From the NCBI RefSeq assembly GCF_910591885.1, contig NC_063281.1, forward strand, positions 8,075,700 through 8,139,699: a stretch of 64,000 nucleotides of DNA. The letters run 5' to 3'. Shown in pieces: positions 53,501 through 64,000 of this stretch. A program made the translations under genes and the position numbers. Source of the DNA: Bombus terrestris (lineage: Eukaryota > Arthropoda > Insecta > Hymenoptera > Apidae). Each line of letters opens with the position of its first letter. The stretch's first letter is position 1. Below the pieces are notes generated by a model that worked only from the letters and a program-made list of their open reading frames with translations, had not been told where the DNA came from and did not search any database.

Positions 53501-56500
53501 ATCAATATTCCCCCGTATAATGAAAGTCGGCTACGATTCATTACCTCGCAGACTCTGACCTCTGCGTGGGTAGAGACGCCCTCCGTGGACGAGGCGTCCC
53601 TACGACGACATTGTCGACGGTAGGGTAATTGTCCGTTGGTGCAACCGGTGTGGCACCGCCAGTTATGGTCGGTGATGGACCATACACCATGGGTACACTG
53701 ACCGCTGCACCATATGGCGAGTCCTGTCGATGATTCGATGGGGGAGGAACAGCGGTGGTCGGAGTTGGGGCCGTTTCTGTCGCGAAATAACCTTGGTGAT
53801 TATGATGATGTTGTTGTTGCGGAGGAAGTGCTGACTGTTGTTGTTGATGGTGATGATGAAGATGTTGTTGTCTGTGGTCGTGGTAGGGCAATGTGGGCGA
53901 AAATTCGGTGGGATAATGTCCGGTGGCGCATGGATACACCGAGTTATCGTAACATTCTGCTTCGTCCATCTTGATGCCGAGAACCTGCAGTTCCTGTCTG
54001 GTGTACCGTTGAGCCGTGTAGGTTTCTTGGAAACTTGGCAGGGGTGTAGAACTGCTGCTCAGACAGATCAGAATTAAATGTCAGTGGACCGGTCGACTCG
54101 TCCGAACGAAATGCCAGCTACGATCTTTCTTCATGCTACCGATGATGATCGTTAAATCACACAATGAAACGTGCAATCGCGTAGAACAAGCTGATTCGTA
54201 GAATCGTAAAAGTAATGACAGAATGCCAACTATGATTTATCTTTTACCTATCGGTCAAATCTAAGATTCTATCTGTGAAAGGTGAAATGCAGATTGAAAG
54301 CAACGAGCGGTACCTAAGGGAGTCTGGTTGCACGTCCTCGGGAAGAGGAGCTGCTGATGGAGGCGGTTGTGGTGCTTGTTGATGGTGTACCGTTTGTTGC
54401 GCTTGGGCAGACTCGTCAGCCGTGGGTACTCCTTGCGGATTACCCAGCTGCAGTTCTGGAAATGGATCCAGCTCCTCCGGTAGACTTCCTGCATCCGCTG
54501 GATCCGTGTACGAGGCACTCAGTAAATCCGCCAGAGTGCTACATCCGAAAGGACTCTAGAAAAAACGCATTGAACCTCGGTTAGATCATTTTCAATCGCG
54601 AACTGAGATTTCATTCAACTTTTGTAAAATCGACAACTATTCAACTATTTAAAGTTTTCAAAGCTGCACCAAACTCGAACAAGATCTTTTTTACGTTTGG
54701 TAAAAAGATTTGATAATATTTTAATATTGTTTCGGTGGATAAAGAACATCAAACAACGGTTAATTGGACCACGAAATATCTGTCGATCCTTGATAATTCA
54801 ATTCCGTGGTACTGGTACACTTTTTCTATTGTTTCTACAATGTCGGACAACGTCGGAAGAGCCGTGCGAGCGGCAAATCGAAGTACTCGACTGCAAGGCG
54901 GTAACATTGTTCGACCACAATTGCGAGCCGTGTCGAGACATCGATGTACAGTTGAGGTGCGCAGTGAGGATGTCGGAGAAGAGCGAAGTGGGCTCTCGTA
55001 TCGCGTGTTGTCTGTAACTCAAACAGTCACGCGGAGATTCCTACGTTTAATCGAATCGGACGAATCTCTTCTTTCTAATTCAAATTCGCCATAACCGTAT
55101 AAAATCCGTACTTGATCCACGTGACTCTAATAATCCATGTCCAATACTATCTTGTCCGTTACGAACACCGATGTCTCGATTTATAATCTCTTTCCCTATA
55201 TTATTATAAACGATCTTTAATACGAATATTACTATAAATATCGGCTGACATTTTACTTAAAGATATTAAGGTCGACTGTCGCGTCGATACCGCATAAATA
55301 AAAATATCAGCGTGAAACATATAATAATTAAAGCAACGTTTATTTCTCCAAGAAGGGAAATGAAAATCGAGTCGAAGACAACATGGACGCAACAAGGACG
55401 CGGACGAACGTCTGGCCAGGTAACTATTGGAGGATATCAGTACGATGGAGGTAGGATGGGGTGTGGATATTCAATTTGCCGGGTTGGTTCCGCTTCTGAG
55501 CTGACATTTCGTTCATCGCTCCCTCGAGAGCCGACGATCGAATTGTCAGCCTACCATAACCCTGGCTACGGCCTTCTAAACGGCCTCTCGAAGCCGTTCA
55601 ACCCCCCATTCTTCCTTGCGAAACTTCCTACGAGCAATTACGACACCATGAAAGCGTGGCTGCGTGTAACTTCTCTACGTAGGATTACCAATTTCGTGGT
55701 ACAGCTAGACCAAGTGTTGTCAGCCGTTTAATTACGCGTGACGATCCCGCGGACAGACGTTTCCAACGAAAAGACTTTCCAAGACGGAAAATGAACATAA
55801 GAGAAGGGATAGAAACAGGTAGGACGACACTGGAGATCCGGGTACGTGGGCAGGAATGCAGATGGTGCACGATAAGCGAATGCAGATGACGATCAAGAAC
55901 GCCGGAACGTAGGAGGGCAGATCTTGTTGCGGGTCGAGCTACACTCGCGGAGTTCGAAGACCACGGGACAGATAAGATAGTGAAATAGTGAAAGTTCCGC
56001 GAGCCCAAGCGACCCACTAAATACGGGATTCGATAATTACCAGCTGGTTCCGCCAGACGACGTTCACGTAAATTCCGATCGCGTTAAGAAACATGTTTTC
56101 ACGTATAACTATGGAGGGCTGTTATTAGCAATTTTGTTGCCAATTAAGAACGACAGAGTCTAATTTTAAATCCGAATGCACGAAATAGTACTAAAGAAAA
56201 TTAAAGAGAAGGGGTCACTGACCGCGGGAAAACTTCCAAAAAAGCAAATGCTACGAAAAACGTGAAATAGAGTAGCATTCTAAAGAGCGACGCGAGATTT
56301 GGAAATATAAGAAAAGAAGATGGATCATCGATCGTAATATAACGTTGAGAGTAATGTCGCGCAAAAAAGGGTGCGCGAAGCGCATCAGAGTGAATTCTTG
56401 CTGACCTGATTATAATCAATAATAAAGAATAAAGGGGAAAGGGTTTGAAGGGCGAACCTGGACATTACATTACCTGCGTCTGTAGGAGAAGCATGCTTGA

Positions 56501-56719
56501 TGCTACCGTGAACGCGGTGGTTGTCGTGGTTGTAGAAGATTGATTCGTGCAGGCGAGAACTGGAACAGTAGTTGTTGTCTGCCGTTGATGCCGCTGGCGA
56601 TGTGGCTGTTGCTGTTGCTCTACGTCGTTCCGTGTAATAGCCACCGCACGCTGACTACCGTTGCTGTTATCGCTGTCACCGTTCGGCGAATGCAGTTGCC
56701 CTGCAACAGAACGCAACAC
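50578..56719 (-). CDS. Hr38: Nuclear receptor Hr38 (NR4A family), about 709 aa
   Basis: Orphan nuclear receptor that partners Ultraspiracle, takes part in an ecdysteroid response, and is an activity-induced gene in insect brain. Minus-strand exons: 56719-56474, 54555-54314, 54054-53545, 53042-52712, 52520-52212, 51528-51294, 50834-50578; 2130 nt, all GT/AG and in frame. The N-terminal half is a low-complexity transactivation region (MLLLQTQSPFGCSTLADLL, then a Q/H-rich tract at about 53800-53880). The DNA-binding domain starts near residue 375 with CAVCGDTAACQHYGVRTCEG, P-box CEGCK, and zinc Cys up to FCRFQKC. The hinge has the NR4A mark KGRRGRLPSK-like RGRRGRLPSKPKSPQESPPS. The ligand-binding domain ends YLKLEDLVPAP...LPF, the NR4A C-terminus. 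The start is uncertain: the ATG at 56719 opens the exon ORF, but an AG at 56702-56701 could be a splice acceptor and the internal ATG at 56494 (MLLLQTQ) may be the true start, giving 634 aa. Confidence 0.95.
51808..51837. repeat. Perfect 11-bp hairpin in an Hr38 intron
   Basis: TTTACATGTTT at 51808-51818 and its complement at 51827-51837 flank an 8-base loop, in the intron between the exons ending at 52212 and starting at 51528. Confidence 0.5.
52036..52043 (-). promoter_or_regulatory. NBRE-like NR4A half-site inside Hr38
   Basis: The minus strand reads AAAGGTCA, the exact monomer response element of NR4A receptors, within an intron of Hr38. An 8-mer like this is expected about twice by chance in the window (another copy is near 2612), so autoregulation is only a suggestion. 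Confidence 0.25.
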
Positions 56720-57769
56720 ATCCTGAAGCTACTGCTAGCAGCGAGATCGCTTTAAATTCCTTCGACTTAATGCACCGATCTTAAACATTATGCATCTTAT
56801 AAAACCAATTACAGAGGCGGCTAAGCAATCTACGACAGTTCGACTAACGCATCTCTCTACATTTTTTCCTTTCTGTAATAAAAAGTGGCTCGCATATAAC
56901 GTCTATCGAGGACATTGTTCCAGAATATGATGAAAAGTTCTTTGGTCCAAAGCCAACGCGTTTATTGTTTCATGATGAAACAAAGAGGGATGAGAAACTA
57001 AACTTTCTGACACGTATTCCCCGCGATGACGCGTTGAATGTACGCGCCGGACTATTTCTATCCTACAAAAGTACCATGATCTTTTCTTTCTTTTGTGTCC
57101 AGACGTGACGCGAATCGAGAATTTAGTTAACAACTGCGTACGTACAATATCTACGATATTGAGAGTGACCGGCGTCCATGGTGATCATCTCTGCGACCAA
57201 TTTAAAATCGAGAGGCCTCGAACTCGAACGAATTTGGTTCCGTGAGAGACGAACGCGTTTGCACAGATCGATTCTTAGAAGTACAAGTAAATTTCGACCA
57301 CCAGGCCAAGGATGGCCTGGCAGCCAGTGGAATTCGGAAACAACTTTCACTGGTTCCCGTTTTTCTTGTTTGACGCTACTCGTTTTAACCGGTTGTTATC
57401 ACTATCTGGTACTGACTTATTAGTCGTCGAATTCTCGTCGTCGACTGAGGTCCTCGACGCCGAGGTTTCGTCCTATATAGGGTAGCTCCGACACCCCAGG
57501 GAGACATGAAATCATTGGCATTTAAAATACTACCGTCCTATGCAGACAGCCACCATACCCCCTGCTCGATTATTATTACGCGATATTATCCCTAACGCCC
57601 GAGGGATGACTATACCTCGTCCCGTCAACGAAGAGATCGCTCGCCTTTTATCTTTAGAATCTATGCATGAAACGAACCTTAAAAGAACGTAGGAATATAA
57701 GAAAAATTGTCAGTACCTGCCATCACGTTTCCATCATTTTCATTATCACCATAGTTATTACATTTTTTC

Positions 57770-57788
57770 TTTTTTTTTTTTTTTTTTT
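57770..57788. repeat. Poly-T run
   Basis: About 19 consecutive T, about 1.1 kb upstream of the first Hr38 coding exon. Confidence 0.8.
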
Positions 57789-59300
57789 AATAAATATCGC
57801 CTCACTCGATTCTTAGTATAATATTACCACACTTTGTTCGCTACAATTCTCTTACAAAGGCTAGAAATTGATACGTTTCGATTAATTGATACGTTATGTA
57901 AAGAAGAACGAATAGAAAGTGACATTAACAAGTGATGAGTTAAACAGATGCGTTCTGCTCTTTTGAGTGCTCCATCCTTTCGACTCGTCGAAGGATCAGG
58001 GAAGATGCGAACGAGAGATAGTCACGGTCACCTAGACCGGCGATTCGATTGAATTTCGCAATGGGGATCGTGAGAGGACCACCCAGTGGTTTTTCACGTC
58101 GTGAAACATGGCATAGCCGAGTCGTAAACGATTCCACCGTGGCGGAGATTAATCGTAGAGGGGTGTAGAGGGTGCGACGTGATTCGATACGATAGCGACA
58201 CCGGTTATGGCGAATTAAAAGGGACTGCACACAAGCCTTGCTCGATAAGTATCGATGCAAACGCGGCTGGAATCGGATCTATACGGCCATAAATCTCAAC
58301 GCAGTCAGATCGATCGGGCTAGAAGTCTGTCATTACCTAACGAAAAGTCATAAATGTTGCCTGTATAGCCCACTCTCTTTCTCTCACCCGTACCTTTAAC
58401 CTTTTCCTTTCCTCTCTCGTTGTAACCCGTGCAAGGTGGTTGCTCCGCCAATTAAGATAGCTCGATCCAAAACAATGAGCCCTATCAGACAGCGAGGATC
58501 AGCGAGACCGCGAAGGAGAGGCGCGAGTGGAACCGATCCCACCTACGGGAGCGCATACTAGAGAAAACAGGCTGCACCTGAGCCGGTGTGCACGTGCACG
58601 GAAGGACTCGATTAACTTCTACAACGCTAGCACCGACAGCATCGTAGGCAGGGTAAAGGCAGAGGTAGCCAGGGTAGGGTAGCGAACGGACGAGCAAGAG
58701 TAGGGTTAGCCGAACAGCGTGTGCCAAGTGGATTACACCGGTATACACGGCCCTCCCACGAACCACGCCTCTCCACGTGCCACCACGTGCAGCCACGCCG
58801 CGCACAGCCACTTGCTCCGTTTCTCAACAATTTGCTCTCATGAATTAACCACTCGTTCCTTCCAGTCTCCTGTATCTGCTCTTCCTTTCGCTTCCTTCTT
58901 CTCCACTCTCGATCGTCTCGCGTGTACCGTATCCAACGAAGATTAGAAGGATCGGATGAATGTCGAACGAAGAGCTTTGAGTAATTTTCTATGTGAATAC
59001 ATAAGGCTGCTTTGACAAATAAGATGACATTACGCAGGACTATTAAACGCTGTTTGTGTGTCGCTAGATATAGATGAAGAGAAAAATATGCACTGTCGTA
59101 GATCAGCGTGTTAATAGACAGATTCCGCAGTTGTGTAATTGAACTGAGGAATTCTGGACATTCAGGAATTGCGAAAGACTTCTGTGTATAGTTTATAAGA
59201 GTCGTTGAGTGATACATATCCCGGGAAGACAGGCGTGAAAATTTTGTGCTGTTTTTCATAACGAAACGACCCACTTTCCGCTTGAGACAAGAGTCATCAC

Positions 59301-59308
59301 TGACGTCA
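59301..59308. promoter_or_regulatory. Consensus CRE (TGACGTCA) upstream of Hr38
   Basis: A full palindromic cAMP-response element about 2.6 kb upstream of the first Hr38 coding exon. Vertebrate NR4A genes are CREB targets, and Hr38 is activity-induced in insects, so the position is suggestive. One such 8-mer is expected by chance in the window, and another occurs at 6202-6209. Confidence 0.35.
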
Positions 59309-59519
59309 CTGTTACTTGGTAGCATCGGACGAGTATACAGCCACAATTAGGCATGAAATTCCTATAAGTTACGGGCTAATTGCAACGATTGTCCAGTCAC
59401 GTGTTTTCATTTCATGGCTTACCAAGATAATTGATATCCTTCATGAATAATTCATTCTGGCAGCGAGTTTCTTTCTAACGTGTCGTTTATGAGAAAACCC
59501 GTAGCTACGAGGAGAAATA

Positions 59520-59534
59520 GAGAGAGAGAGAGAG
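59520..59534. repeat. Short (AG)n microsatellite
   Basis: About seven AG units. Confidence 0.7.
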
Positions 59535-62440
59535 ATGGAGATAAAGAGAAAGAAGGACGCTATTAATAGACGCATCGGAGGACTTTTCTTCGTTACAACG
59601 TTACCTTCGAACCTCGAGAATTATATTGCCGATCAATCGACGCGTCTCGTATGCAGGCACACCTAACGACGTTAGCAACCGGTGGTGGGTGAGCGTGCGT
59701 GCACGAGAGAAAGTAGGACCTGATCATGTCTTGCAGCCGTACGCGACATATAATCGCGTACCGAGATATCTTCGATTTAAAGCTCGCATCGGTTCGCCCA
59801 CACGAGCCGAGCGTCTCTCCAGTTGGACGATCATAATTAACCCTTTCACTACTAAGTAGGGACGGTCGTGTGCCAGCCTTTCGTTTGCCTTTTTCCTTTT
59901 AGCAGCCGTGCTCATCGCATTTTACTTCTCTGGAAGCTGGTATTACTTTTCCAATTTCTCTTATTTTCACGCCTGATTTTCGCATTCAGAGATTTTAGCG
60001 GAGAGATTGTTTTCAAAGTCGGTACTGCGAAGTCTATACAATAATGGCAAAGTTCTATACGATACATTCGGTTTTTATTAGATTTCTAGCACGTGGCTCT
60101 TAGGATGTTTTAAGTTTTTAAAGAACTTCGTTGTTTATTGCGTGCATCTTTTTTAGGACGTTGATTTTCATTTGCTATGTTGCTCTGGTTACTTGTATTT
60201 CTCTTAATATCTTGTATTGTTATTTTTTTTTTATTAAAGATTCTTGCTTTTGCGTTCTGACGCTTTGTTTTCATTGCTGAGATTCTTTCCTCAATTGTTC
60301 TTATATTTTTATCGCCGAAACTCCTTTTTTGCGTACCTTCTTTTAAGCTGAAATTCCTGTTCTGATGTCCTTGTTACTGGGAATCCCAATTTCATCACCT
60401 TGGAACGTACTTCGAGAAATTATTGCCGAAGGGAAAGAAGCTGTCATTCCATTCGGAATATAGACTGTGAATGAACTAGTAACCATTGATTCACTATAAA
60501 GTGGATAATATCCAGAGTGAGTACTCGGTTAGATGTAGACAATCTTCATATCTTGTTCGGTCAGTTCTTGTATATACACAAAAATTGAAAATATGGGAAT
60601 GGCACTAAGAATCCTCATACATATTTTTGCTCCATTAATCTACGATAGATACTGTACATCGCAGATTCAGATGCAGAAAGGAATCACCAAACGTGTTCAT
60701 AGCAATTAGGATAATTATAAGGGAAAATTATGATTTTAGGATAAGTAACCATTGGGTGACCCTATGAGACGACTGTATGATGGATATCATCCATATCTGG
60801 TAATTGGTCAAGAGGTTTGCTTGCTACAGTAGTAAACAGTAGCTACGGGGATTTTGGAAATTGCAGAAAAGTCAGGCTCAGAAATTGAATTTCTCATTCT
60901 CCGTGAAAAATTTATGATAGTCACTTTTTACAAAATTTAACAAACAGCAAACAGGCTAGTTACCAGCTCTTTAGTATTATCGCACTCGACTCGATTATTT
61001 TTTAATAAAGTACATATGCATGTACACGTATCATATTGATTTTAAATCTTGACCCACTTACCTAATGTGCACTAATCATTGCAGATGCTGCATCATCTGA
61101 TCTCCCTACCATTAGGAGGCGAACTTTAATAGCTATGTACCACTGATTATACTATTAATTTTTCTTAGTCAGTCGTATCCTGAAGGCATCGCGAAACTTA
61201 TTTAACACTTTCACTATTAAATTGAAATAATTTTCTTTTTTCTTTTTCTTGCTCTCATAGATGAAATTTTGTTCTAATTTTTCCGTAATCCAAATCGAAC
61301 GACTATTCGAATATCGAGAAATATTTATTTCCGTGTGTCGTGTAATATATGTACGAGTTAATTTCGAATATTTTTTAATACAGAATATTTCCTTCTGTGT
61401 TGATTTAGCATGGTTTCGTGTCATATATCTCTTCACAGCGTGGAAAGTCGAATGAATCACAGGATCGTCGAATCGGACGTAAGATAATTTGAAAGTTTCC
61501 ATGCTACGTGTACTCTAAAACTGGTCCAGCGTATGCACTCGGTGCAGCTTTCTCTTTCGCTGAATTTAGTGAAAGATTGATGACATCGCAATTAGGATTA
61601 CAACAATCTCTCCGGGAATCCTGAGTCACCCTCGTGTCGCGATCACGTTCCATCCGAAGCCTGATACGTGCTTATCATCATTCTCGACAGTTCATTAGCA
61701 GTCCATTCACCGAGACCGAATTATCACCGGCTTCGTAATTCGCCGAGCACGGTAACCTTCGCGTAACGAAAAAAAAAAAAAAAAAAGAAACGTATCAAAG
61801 AAAAAGATTCGTAACCATCCAACATGCTAATCACTCTATCAAACAATCATTTCGCTGGATGTATTCCTCGAGGATTTATCTTTCCTATTCGACAAAGATT
61901 TCACTGCAATTTCACAGAAAACACACAGCCTGTATCTTTTATTGCTATCATAAACATTTCCACATAGAAAGATACTGCCCGAACCAATAGGCCGCTATCT
62001 GCTACGTTCGACAGTACGTTTGGTTTCCTACGTTTACAAACGCAATCCTTCGATCGACAACCTCGAAGAAGGAGCAAAATGCAACGCTTACGGAGAGGAG
62101 AGAAGAAACACGGATCGAATCACGGATCCGTGAAAGCAGGACCAGGAAAGCCAAGCTGAAACAAATTGTCCAGATACCCTGGAAAGATTAGATACGTTCT
62201 CGGTGGATTGACCTCTCCCGATAAAAGGCTGCTCGATAGCTAGCGCGGCCAATAAGAATACAAAGGCCGTTTCAAACGCTCGCGAGCTAGTCGCGGCTCG
62301 CGTGGTCCGGGTTAGAGTGCGGCTTACGGTGTCGAACGAGGTGAAAGAAGAGCTTCGACGTCGAGCTACGCGAGGGAGGAGAGAGAGAAGGAGGATACGG
62401 AGAGTCGCTTGCGACACGCAGGCTCGAGCAGCCAGGCTGA

Positions 62441-62460
62441 TAGGTAGGTAGGTAGGTATA
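62441..62460. repeat. (TAGG)n tetranucleotide repeat
   Basis: Four to five TAGG units. The unit differs from the insect telomere unit TTAGG by one T, but the array is far too short to be telomeric. Confidence 0.8.
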
Positions 62461-62657
62461 TCGCCCCCTGACCCCGAAGAACTACCGTGAGACCGGCTTA
62501 GCTCCGGCCGGAGCACTCTCCTTTGCTCTCTCGGCGTGCACTGCGCGTATGCACACACGTATACACACCACGCGTGTACACAGGCCAGGCGCCGTGGAAT
62601 AAAGAAGTGGGAAGGGTACACAGTATGCCGTGACACGACCGAGAAGAATAAGAAGAA

Positions 62658-62685
62658 CAAGAAGAAGAAGAAGAAGAAGAAGAAA
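62658..62685. repeat. (AAG)n trinucleotide repeat
   Basis: About nine AAG units in a purine-rich stretch. On the minus strand it encodes F or L runs in false ORFs. Confidence 0.85.
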
Positions 62686-64000
62686 GAGTAAAAGAAAGAG
62701 AGAGGAAGAAGGAGGAGAAGGGAACGACACGACGAAGGATGTGTGACTCGTGGGTGCAGCTGCAATGCAGCCCGGCTGCATTCAGTGGCACATACAGGAC
62801 GATAGCTGGGCTTTTCGATGGTACGCCAGGATTATCCTCGCTGGCAAACAAATACCATGCAACGAATTTCGTAATGGTTGCAAGCATGACCGTGGTTCAC
62901 GAGGAATCTTCTCTTTTTCCCTCGTTGCATGTGTGCACGATTTGATTAGGACTCTTATCGCGAAGAATCTTTCCAGATTTCTTCCTTTCTCTTTAAGTCG
63001 GGCTAGTTTGGATTTTCTTTTCGTGGATTTCCAGCCAGAGATGGCACTGCAGAATAATAGTTAGATGCTGAAGACTCCCGAAGGCTTTTAAGAGAAAGTT
63101 GTATATGGACGTGGTTCGGGTACGTTTTGACGGAAGATGAATCGTAATTGTGAGTGTACTAGACAACTGCCGAGAAAATAAAAAAAGATACAGGTTCTCA
63201 TAAAGTTTAATGACTTTTGGATATCCCCATTCGCTAATCGTACGATAGGAGAAAGTATCTGCAACGTCGATACCCAGAAACGATGTAAGCTGTTTCCCCT
63301 GCTCGTGGATGCCTCGAGCCATGACACAAAATCGCCGACGAATTGCACGAAACACAATGTGTATCACGTTCAACGGTAAAATCACCGTTTACAGAGACAC
63401 CCTGTACATCCTGGGGAAAGTCCAGCCATAAAGCCATCGCGAAAAAAATCTCTATCGGCGATATGGTCGCGCGGTGGATCGTCGTTCGCCGATATTCGGA
63501 CGGGCCGACAGAGCAGTAAATTATCGACGATCCGTGAGCGGGAGAACGCGGGAGCCAAGCAAAAATCTCCATGCATAAATCAGCAGACTAGAAAAGTGCC
63601 GGACAATAATTACAGGCCATGGAATTTTACGAGAGACTGTCTTAACGCTCGGCCTGAAAACGAAGAACAAACACGACGGGTCAGTAATGATTCTTCGTCG
63701 CGTAATTCGCTATTAACTTAATCGTGCATCGATTCCTACGCTCGTTATTTTTTCCTTTCGGCTGAACCGTTCGTAAGTAAAGACAAGGGGAAAGAGAAAA
63801 TGACGACAGGCGTGAAAAAAAAAAGAAAAGAAAAAAGAAGACTCGAACGAAGAGGAACGTGGATGCGGCCGAACGTAGGCAACTTTTTCTAGGCGTCGCG
63901 TAAGCAATCATCCTGCATACTTCGGATGAAAGAATAAGCAAATAGAAAACCAGCCGTGCCGCTCGCTACCAGCGTTGCAATTATATTTCCAGTGGCGCAT

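Larger units (their letters stand above)
56720..64000. other. Hr38 upstream region
   Basis: No second gene is supported. This stretch should contain the Hr38 promoter and untranslated exons. It holds a T run (57770-57788), an unexplained 239-codon minus-strand ORF (58627-59346), a consensus CRE (59301-59308), short GA, AGGT and AAG repeats, and purine-rich DNA near 62.6-62.7 kb that generates long false minus-strand ORFs. Confidence 0.6.

Noticed and set aside
54697..55731. Plus-strand ORFs of 106, 119 and 139 codons inside an Hr38 intron
   Set aside because: They overlap in different frames, show no domain and lack splice partners; likely chance.
62441..62460. Telomere-like repeat
   Set aside because: The unit is TAGG, not TTAGG, with only four to five copies.
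62088..62765. 225-codon minus-strand ORF with an F-rich run
   Set aside because: It is created by the AAG repeat and purine-rich DNA; no conserved segment is visible.

Overview
This is eukaryotic nuclear DNA from an insect, most likely a hymenopteran and probably a bee. Genes are split into short exons with GT/AG introns, intergenic DNA is AT-rich but not CpG-depleted, microsatellites are common and transposon content is very low. The proteins (Hr38, importin beta-1, a CarT-type SLC22 carrier, a 4-coumarate-CoA-ligase-like enzyme) are of insect type. The order is inferred from general character, not from a database match.

Layout. 1-14.8 kb: no convincing gene; AT-rich DNA with a strongly pyrimidine-biased block near 2.3-3.1 kb. 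14.8-18.7 kb, minus strand: a complete nine-exon acyl-CoA synthetase of the luciferase/4CL family (588 aa). 18.7-22.7 kb: divergent intergenic space with a CTCF-like site. 22.7-25.9 kb, plus strand: seven exons of a protein I cannot name, with a hydrophobic N-terminal stretch, one C2H2 zinc finger, an acidic tract and one membrane segment. 25.9-27.0 kb: convergent spacer with a dead mariner fragment. 27.0-30.6 kb, minus strand: a complete eleven-exon SLC22 organic-cation/carcinine transporter (643 aa). 30.6-40.2 kb: non-coding, rich in simple repeats. 40.2-44.1 kb, minus strand: a complete five-exon importin beta-1 gene (890 aa). 44.1-50.6 kb: importin promoter, a decayed 37-bp tandem repeat and the downstream side of Hr38. 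50.6-56.7 kb, minus strand: the NR4A nuclear receptor Hr38 in seven coding exons (about 709 aa in the longest reading). 56.7-64 kb: upstream Hr38 DNA, with a consensus CRE and one unexplained 239-codon ORF.

The exon models were built by hand. In each named gene every junction obeys GT/AG and keeps the reading frame, and the exon lengths sum to a multiple of three (1767, 1932, 2673 and 2130 nt), which is strong internal support. UTRs and transcription starts cannot be fixed from sequence alone.

The genes do not form one pathway. They are unrelated neighbours: fatty-acid activation, an unknown membrane protein, an amine-conjugate transporter, nuclear import, and an activity- and ecdysteroid-linked transcription factor. 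The most novel item is the 22.7-25.9 kb zinc-finger/membrane gene. The most unusual DNA structures are a 30-bp perfect palindrome in transporter intron 1 and the 37-bp tandem repeat at 45.0-45.2 kb.
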